DNA of 18,832 bases from an uncultured Mitsuokella sp. (GTDB lineage Bacteria; Bacillota; Negativicutes; Selenomonadales; Selenomonadaceae): the NCBI GenBank assembly GCA_900770895.1, contig CAAGMF010000003.1, positions 1-18,832 of the forward strand, given 5' to 3'. A program made the position numbers and the translations under genes. This document shows positions 14,441 through 18,832 of this stretch, in pieces. How positions within the stretch are numbered: the first letter of the stretch is position 1; every line of letters starts with the position of its first letter. The notes beneath the pieces are model-generated. The model worked only from the letters and a program-made list of their open reading frames with translations. It had not been told where the DNA came from and ran no database searches.

Positions 14441-14668
14441 TCATAACGATCCGCCTGTATAAATATATAGAATATGCCTTCTTATCTGCAGCAACTTTTC
14501 CAATATTTTCAATCCATCCACCCTGCCATCCTGCATTGCTTCCAACAGCCAGCCTGTCTTAGCCATAGTGGCACGCTTGAACAACAGGCCCGAGCATTGT
14601 ACAGGCCCCGGACCGGATTCACGCTCGTGTATTTCAGTGGGATCCGGCACACTCCTCTGGCAGATCAT
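14441..14668 (-). pseudogene. Unidentified broken reading frame in the 14384-14763 gap
   Basis: A 75-codon frame opens right after an in-frame TAG, with no ribosome site. The same frame is also open for about 23 codons before that TAG. The peptide looks protein-like (CSGLLFKRATMAKTGWLLEAM, then DGLKILEKLLQIRRHI), and the run QCSGLLFKR loosely resembles the SG..LLIRR segment of GT2 rhamnosyltransferase-type domains. That is weak evidence. It is most likely a piece of a glycosyltransferase gene broken by a stop; a small real gene is less likely. The rest of this 380-bp gap holds the tail fragment at 14409-14425 and nothing else I can identify. Confidence 0.3.
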
Positions 14669-14763
14669 AGGCTACCGCATGCTCAATCGGGGGCAGGCAG
14701 ATCTGCTAGTCTCCACATCAATCACCCTCACTCTCTTGCCTCAAACAGCGAGCTATAATATCC

Positions 14764-16122
14764 TTATTTTTCCGCCAGGATGTACCACTGATAGGCATCC
14801 AGGTCGAAAGGCTGGGCTCCATTCCGCAAAAGTGGCAGCAATGCTTCACGCAGACGCGTCTGCTCCTGATTCAGAGGAATCTTGTTACAGCCGAATTCCC
14901 TCATATGGTACCCCGCCTGAGTCACGAGCTCGACAGCCTCATTGCGGGCAAAGAACCGTAAATGTGTGCGATCTAATATGCCAGCACTCACATACTGCCA
15001 GTGGGCGCTGAGCATCTCCTCGATGACGGATATATGTGATACATTCGGCAGACTGATGACGATGCGCCCGCCAGGACGCGTATACTCGTACATCCGCCGC
15101 ACCGTCGCCCACGGATCGCGCAAGTGCTCCAGGATGTCTCCCATCATGACCGCCGAGAACCGGTTCCGCCACTCTGGCTTGTCAAGAGTCTCGATATCTA
15201 TATTCTCCACCGGAGCAAATGTCGATGCGATAGCTGCCGAATTCGGGTCGAGCTCGATGCCATGCAGTTCAGCCGCCGGGTTCGCATCGTGCACATACAT
15301 GAGGTCCATACCGCAGGCACAGCCGGCCACGAGCATGGAGAAGTCATTAGCGGTATAGTCCAGATGATCCAGCATCTCGCGGCGCATATGCAGCGAGTAC
15401 CCAGGCCTGATATGCCACGTCCGGGCCAGCAGCAGCTGGCCGTCTCTTTCATCGGCAGCTATCTGGTCAGCATCCCTGGTCTCACCAGCCTGCACATAGG
15501 CTCCCGGGCAGCGCCGGACCGCCCAGCCCGCCTGCCAGAGACGGATAGCCAGATCCAGGAAGCCCTCCCGGTAGTCGCCATACAGCTCGCGCCCTCCGCC
15601 GACGTCCTGCCAGGCGGAGCGTCGCAGCAGCATGCAATGCCCCTCCAGGAATACTGTCGCCTCATCCGGCTCCACGGGCCGCGCCTCTGCGGCAGACTCG
15701 AGCTCGTTCAGATCGCGGCATTCGATGCCTGGTACATTGTTGTATACCCAATAGGCCGCACAGCACATGGCATACACTGCTCCAGCCCTGGCTCTCTGTC
15801 CCGCATTCCCATCGAGCGCCTTGCGCAGGCGGTTCCATGTGACCTGCGGTATCAGCGTTCCTCCCCGCAGAACTAATATATTCTCTCCGTGTGCGCTATC
15901 AATGCCCTCATTGAGCGAGGCCATCCAGCCTTTTTTTTCGGTATGATGTATGAGCCGCACGGCCTCCACCGCTGCAAGCCAGTCTGCCGTACCATCTTTG
16001 GAGCCATCATCGACGACGATATACTCTCCGGCTGCATCACCTATTGTCTCGCCGAGCACAGCCAGCGTATCCTGCAGCAACGGTAGTTCATCGCGCGTTA
16101 TTATGACTACGCTTGTATCCAT
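14764..16122 (-). CDS. GT2-methyltransferase fusion with an atypical GT2 active site
   Basis: The protein has 452 residues. The first 220 or so form a GT2 fold: SVVIITRDELPLL, YIVVDDGSKDGT (34-45), GWMASLNEGI (65-74), and the late GHCMLLRRSAWQDVGG. At the place where GT2 enzymes carry the metal-binding DxD the sequence is VLRGGTLIP (84-92), so this half may be inactive or metal-independent. Residues about 250-450 are a class I methyltransferase: MLVAGCACGMDL (263-274), HGIELDP (287-293), VMMGDILEHLRDPW (325-338), RPGGRIVISLPN (349-360), HLRFF. GGAGG 7 nt before the ATG supports the start. It begins 20 bp after the heptosyltransferase stop, so the two genes are clearly cotranscribed. Likely role: methylation of, and perhaps sugar addition to, the same glycan. 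Confidence 0.83.
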   Translation of the reverse strand: MDTSVVIITRDELPLLQDTLAVLGETIGDAAGEYIVVDDGSKDGTADWLAAVEAVRLIHHTEKKGWMASLNEGIDSAHGENILVLRGGTLIPQVTWNRLRKALDGNAGQRARAGAVYAMCCAAYWVYNNVPGIECRDLNELESAAEARPVEPDEATVFLEGHCMLLRRSAWQDVGGGRELYGDYREGFLDLAIRLWQAGWAVRRCPGAYVQAGETRDADQIAADERDGQLLLARTWHIRPGYSLHMRREMLDHLDYTANDFSMLVAGCACGMDLMYVHDANPAAELHGIELDPNSAAIASTFAPVENIDIETLDKPEWRNRFSAVMMGDILEHLRDPWATVRRMYEYTRPGGRIVISLPNVSHISVIEEMLSAHWQYVSAGILDRTHLRFFARNEAVELVTQAGYHMREFGCNKIPLNQEQTRLREALLPLLRNGAQPFDLDAYQWYILAEK

Positions 16123-16142
16123 CTTCGACCTCCATTAGTCCT

Positions 16143-17372
16143 TTAGTTTTTTGCTATATCTTCCCGCAGTTGCTCCACCCGCTGCATTACCATCCTTGGC
16201 GTTATCAGCTTCGAGCACTCGAGCTCTTTATCCGTCCCAGCATGACGCGGGCAGAAGGATTTGAGGAATTCCTCGTCCAGGGCGTTGAAACAGCTGCCGC
16301 AGGCCAAGGGGTTCCAGACGCGATAGGGTGTAGCGAATTCGTACCAGGGCCACGAGAAGCCGCAGATCAGCACGACCGGACAGCCGGCCATATGCGCGAG
16401 GTGCGAGAGGCCGCTGCCGAGGCCGATGAAGAATTCGGCATGCGCCAGCATATCGGCGCGCTCAGTCAGCGGACGTGCTCCAGTGAAATCCTCAGCCCCC
16501 TCAGGCATGTCTACCTTATATGGCCCGCTGCCCTGCGTCCTGTCCTTATCGATGCAGAGCACCCGATAGCCCATTTTTTTGAGCTCGTCTACTACTATCT
16601 CCCAGCCGCCCGGATACTGCCAGCACTTATTCACGCCGCTGGCCTGCACGCCGATGCAGACATAGGGCTCCGCAAGCCCGACCGGCCGCGGCCCGGCCGG
16701 CCATCTGATCGGATGTGCCGGACGGTCGAGACCGCAGATGAGCTGCCCCACGCGCTCCATCGGCACCTGACGGCCATCTATGGGGAGATAGTTCGGCGCA
16801 TCGATGCCGAAGCCGAAGTAGAATGTCGCATAGGTATCGTCATCGATATGCTCCTGCAGCGGCAGATCCGGGTAAACGCGTTTCACCAAACCATGCAGAT
16901 GCTTGTGCATGAAGCAGGTAGCCCGGATGCCATATCGCTGCTGCATAGCAGCGATATACGGCAGGAATACCACCGTATCACCGATGGCACCGCTCACGTT
17001 GATGAAATGCACCTTCGTCCCTGGCTCGAGTGTGAATACGTGCGCGAGCACCAGCTCGCCCGCTTGCCAGACCTCGACTTGCCAGTGGATGTAGTACTTC
17101 TCGACCGAGATGAGCAGTACATCAGAGGCATCCTCATCGAGGAATACCTTGCATGAATCATAGTCGGATATACGCACATGATAGTCTCCCTGCGGCACCT
17201 GCAGCCGCAGACCGCAGTTGAAATCAAGCCGGAGCCCTGGCACCGCTGTCTCACCGGTCACATCGCCGAGCATAGCCTCGAGCCGTGCGAAGAAAACCAT
17301 CTGCTCCTGGAAGAATCGCTGAATGTCGGTATGTATATACTCGCGGCACGAGAAATAGCGCACTTCTTGCAC
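16143..17372 (-). CDS. Autotransporter strand-loop-strand O-heptosyltransferase (BAHT/TibC family)
   Basis: This family transfers heptose from an ADP-heptose donor to Ser residues in repeats of surface autotransporter adhesins. The 409-residue protein has the usual length and marks: INVSGAIGDTVVFLPYI (124-140), VQASGVNKCWQYPGGW (242-257), FFIGLGSGLSHLAHMAGCPVVLICGFSWPW (from 314), and a C-terminal CGSC (358-361), C374 in FCPRH and C386 in ECSK. These four cysteines match the spacing style of the Fe3+ site known in TibC. The start is a GTG with AGGAGG 10 nt upstream; the preceding gene's stop lies within that site, 7 bp from the GTG. An adhesin target is not in the window, so whether the acceptor is a protein adhesin or another surface molecule is open. 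Confidence 0.88.
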   Translation of the reverse strand: MQEVRYFSCREYIHTDIQRFFQEQMVFFARLEAMLGDVTGETAVPGLRLDFNCGLRLQVPQGDYHVRISDYDSCKVFLDEDASDVLLISVEKYYIHWQVEVWQAGELVLAHVFTLEPGTKVHFINVSGAIGDTVVFLPYIAAMQQRYGIRATCFMHKHLHGLVKRVYPDLPLQEHIDDDTYATFYFGFGIDAPNYLPIDGRQVPMERVGQLICGLDRPAHPIRWPAGPRPVGLAEPYVCIGVQASGVNKCWQYPGGWEIVVDELKKMGYRVLCIDKDRTQGSGPYKVDMPEGAEDFTGARPLTERADMLAHAEFFIGLGSGLSHLAHMAGCPVVLICGFSWPWYEFATPYRVWNPLACGSCFNALDEEFLKSFCPRHAGTDKELECSKLITPRMVMQRVEQLREDIAKN

Positions 17373-17379
17373 GGGCTTA

Positions 17380-18832
17380 CTACCTCCTATGATGATCTTT
17401 GCTTATTTCCTCGGCTATATCAGAGCCATACTCCTGGAGGAATTTCTGCCTGTCAGCCTCATATCCCTCTACTGACGGCTCTACACTATTGTGCATACAT
17501 AGCGGTCTCGTCTGAGGTAGTACCACGGTTTGGAAATGCTGTCGCCGGAACTCGTAGGCCTGAGAGACATCGTAGAAATGCCATCCCCGAAAGAGATCTG
17601 TGCGCCAAGGCATATCGTACTGCGTAGCGAGCAACAATCCATCGAGAGCTGCTGCATTCTGGCTGCTTTTCCGGTCACATCTATATACATAGTTCCGGAA
17701 TTCCCCCGTAATCTTATCCCGTATCGAACCGATTTTCTCCCCCTCCCACCAGATACCATTAGCTGGCATATTGCGGGCTCCGACTACACCAGCCAGGCCA
17801 TACTCAGGATGGCGACGAAACTCCCGCACGAGCCTCACGAGGAACTCCCTATCTGTTATCCAGACATCCTGATGCAGGTATATCTTGTACTTTGCGTCCG
17901 AGCACTCCATAGCCTGCTGGTAGCCAGCCGTCATCGACTCAGCCTCGCCGATGGCCAGCGATTCGACTGTCATGCCCTCAGGCACACGCAGCTGCTGCCA
18001 ATAGCTCAGTGCCTCATCGTACTGTACCACATCGCTCACACAAGTGATGAAGCAGATCTTGGTATCATCGAGCTGCCAGCGGCCATCCGGATGCTTTGCC
18101 ACCTGCATGGCCCGGAAATCTTCCTCGCTCATGCGGCGAAAGTACCATGGCACATCCCATTTCGCATAGAACTTACGCCGGTTGCGCTCCAGCAATTCAT
18201 TGTATCTGATACGCTCCAACTCAGCCTCCTTTTTCCGTCGTTGGACGAAAGAGGCACTGCCGAAATGATGAATGAACGTATCACTGGCAAATATCAGATG
18301 ATAGCCAGCCTGCAACAGGCGCATCGAGTAGTCCGAATCCTCATAGTTGCCTGGAGAAAATGCTTCATCGAATTCACCTATCTCCTTGTATGTCGAATAA
18401 CGCACCAAGAAGCAAAACCCGACGAGCATAGTCCTGTACTGCCATTTGGTCGGATCCGAATGATTATATGCCGCGGCAAAGCGCTCGAGTCCGTCCAGGT
18501 CAGTATAGCCATCGGTATCGACCTGCTGATTATTCGAGATATGGTTCGTCGCACAGCTTACAGCGCCATTGCGCTCATCGGCATATAGAGCCCGGAGCAT
18601 ATTGTCGAGGTAATGCGGCGTCACGATCGTATCGCTGTTGAGCAACAGTATCTCATCGCCGCGCGCTATGCCCATGCCCTGATTGCATCCCTTCGGGAAA
18701 CCGGCATTCTGGCTGTTGAATATGACTCTTATATCGTCAGCCCTCTGCTGCTCCTCGCGCAGCCATTGTGCCGAGCCATCTGTCGAGGCATTGTCTACTA
18801 TGATCAGCTCATAGCTGCCTCGGGCCGTATGC
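17380..18832 (-). CDS. Two-domain GT2 glycosyltransferase, 5' end outside the window
   Basis: The frame enters at the right edge and gives 483 visible residues. The first visible domain is GT2, lacking only its first strand: IIVDNASTDGS (10-20), NAGFPKGCNQG (42-52), LLLNSDTIV with NSD (65-67), FDEAFSPGNYEDSDYSMRLLQAGY, then a Lys/Glu/Arg-rich helix and KWDVPWYF. From about 258 a second GT-A-like domain follows (KICFITCVSDV, AESMTAGYQQAM, YLHQDVWI, GLAGVVGARNM), which I recognise as the Glyco_tranf_2_5 type. The first domain is closely similar to the GT2 domain of the 795-residue protein at 8638. Its TAG overlaps the ribosome site of the heptosyltransferase gene, so it heads or belongs to that operon. 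Donor sugars are unknown. Confidence 0.87.
   Translation of the reverse strand, partial: HTARGSYELIIVDNASTDGSAQWLREEQQRADDIRVIFNSQNAGFPKGCNQGMGIARGDEILLLNSDTIVTPHYLDNMLRALYADERNGAVSCATNHISNNQQVDTDGYTDLDGLERFAAAYNHSDPTKWQYRTMLVGFCFLVRYSTYKEIGEFDEAFSPGNYEDSDYSMRLLQAGYHLIFASDTFIHHFGSASFVQRRKKEAELERIRYNELLERNRRKFYAKWDVPWYFRRMSEEDFRAMQVAKHPDGRWQLDDTKICFITCVSDVVQYDEALSYWQQLRVPEGMTVESLAIGEAESMTAGYQQAMECSDAKYKIYLHQDVWITDREFLVRLVREFRRHPEYGLAGVVGARNMPANGIWWEGEKIGSIRDKITGEFRNYVYRCDRKSSQNAAALDGLLLATQYDMPWRTDLFRGWHFYDVSQAYEFRRQHFQTVVLPQTRPLCMHNSVEPSVEGYEADRQKFLQEYGSDIAEEISKDHHRR

Noticed and set aside
14480..14530. A/T-rich patch as a promoter for the methyltransferase/kinase-like gene
   Set aside because: TATA-like hexamers are present but no -35/-10 pair has acceptable spacing, and the region is covered by a decayed coding frame.
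16113..17156. Long plus-strand open frame of 347 codons opposite the heptosyltransferase
   Set aside because: It is antisense to a gene with complete family motifs; it shows no recognised motif and no good ribosome site.
17530..18588. Long plus-strand open frame of 352 codons opposite the double GT2 gene
   Set aside because: The minus-strand frame has clear GT2 motifs. The plus-strand product has no recognisable domain, and long antisense frames are common opposite genes with this codon usage.
1..18832. CRISPR array, tRNA, rRNA or insertion sequence
   Set aside because: I found no regularly spaced repeats, no tRNA-like cloverleaf and no transposase frame. The repeats present are duplicated genes and gene ends.

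Overview
All well-supported genes in this 18.8-kb window lie on the minus strand, so transcription runs from high to low coordinates. The window reads as the downstream part of a surface-glycan or protein-glycosylation island in a diderm bacterium of moderate G+C. I favour a Negativicute (Selenomonas-like). Reasons are the strong AGGAGG-type ribosome sites, multidomain glycosyltransferase/methyltransferase proteins, a strand-loop-strand O-heptosyltransferase (a diderm cell-surface enzyme), and tandem AAA-ATPase/PD-(D/E)XK genes of the kind that recur in anaerobic Firmicutes and Bacteroidetes. The species assignment is inference.

Layout in transcription order: (1) 18832-14764 is a tight three-gene block. 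It holds a double-domain GT2 protein (cut by the window edge), an autotransporter-type heptosyltransferase with an intact four-cysteine metal site, and a GT2-methyltransferase fusion whose GT2 half lacks a normal DxD. (2) 14763-5392 holds five intact genes separated by gaps of about 130-380 bp: a methyltransferase with a kinase-like C-terminal domain, a GT9 heptosyltransferase-like protein, a four-module GT2/methyltransferase-like/helical/GT-A protein, phosphonopyruvate decarboxylase, and a methyltransferase-GT4 fusion. (3) 5250-134 starts at a possible promoter. It holds a second, shorter copy of the three-module unit (methyltransferase-like/helical/GT-A), then two tandem 558-residue AAA-ATPase/PD-(D/E)XK paralogues. 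A further reading frame runs off the left edge.

The main unexpected feature is in the gaps. Most of them hold broken pieces of genes of the same kinds found intact nearby: C-terminal tails of the methyltransferase/kinase protein, of a GT9 protein, of the GT-A module and of the GT2-methyltransferase protein, plus the first 56 codons of a GT2. Several match an intact neighbour in the same frame, and two share exact 30-bp and 17-bp repeats with it. With the duplicated three-module unit, this suggests a locus that evolves by repeated insertion, deletion and recombination of glycan-gene cassettes.

Together the genes could build and decorate a heptose-containing, methylated and possibly phosphonate-bearing glycan. 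The acceptor is not shown by the window, and the other phosphonate genes (PEP mutase, transaminase) are not visible here.
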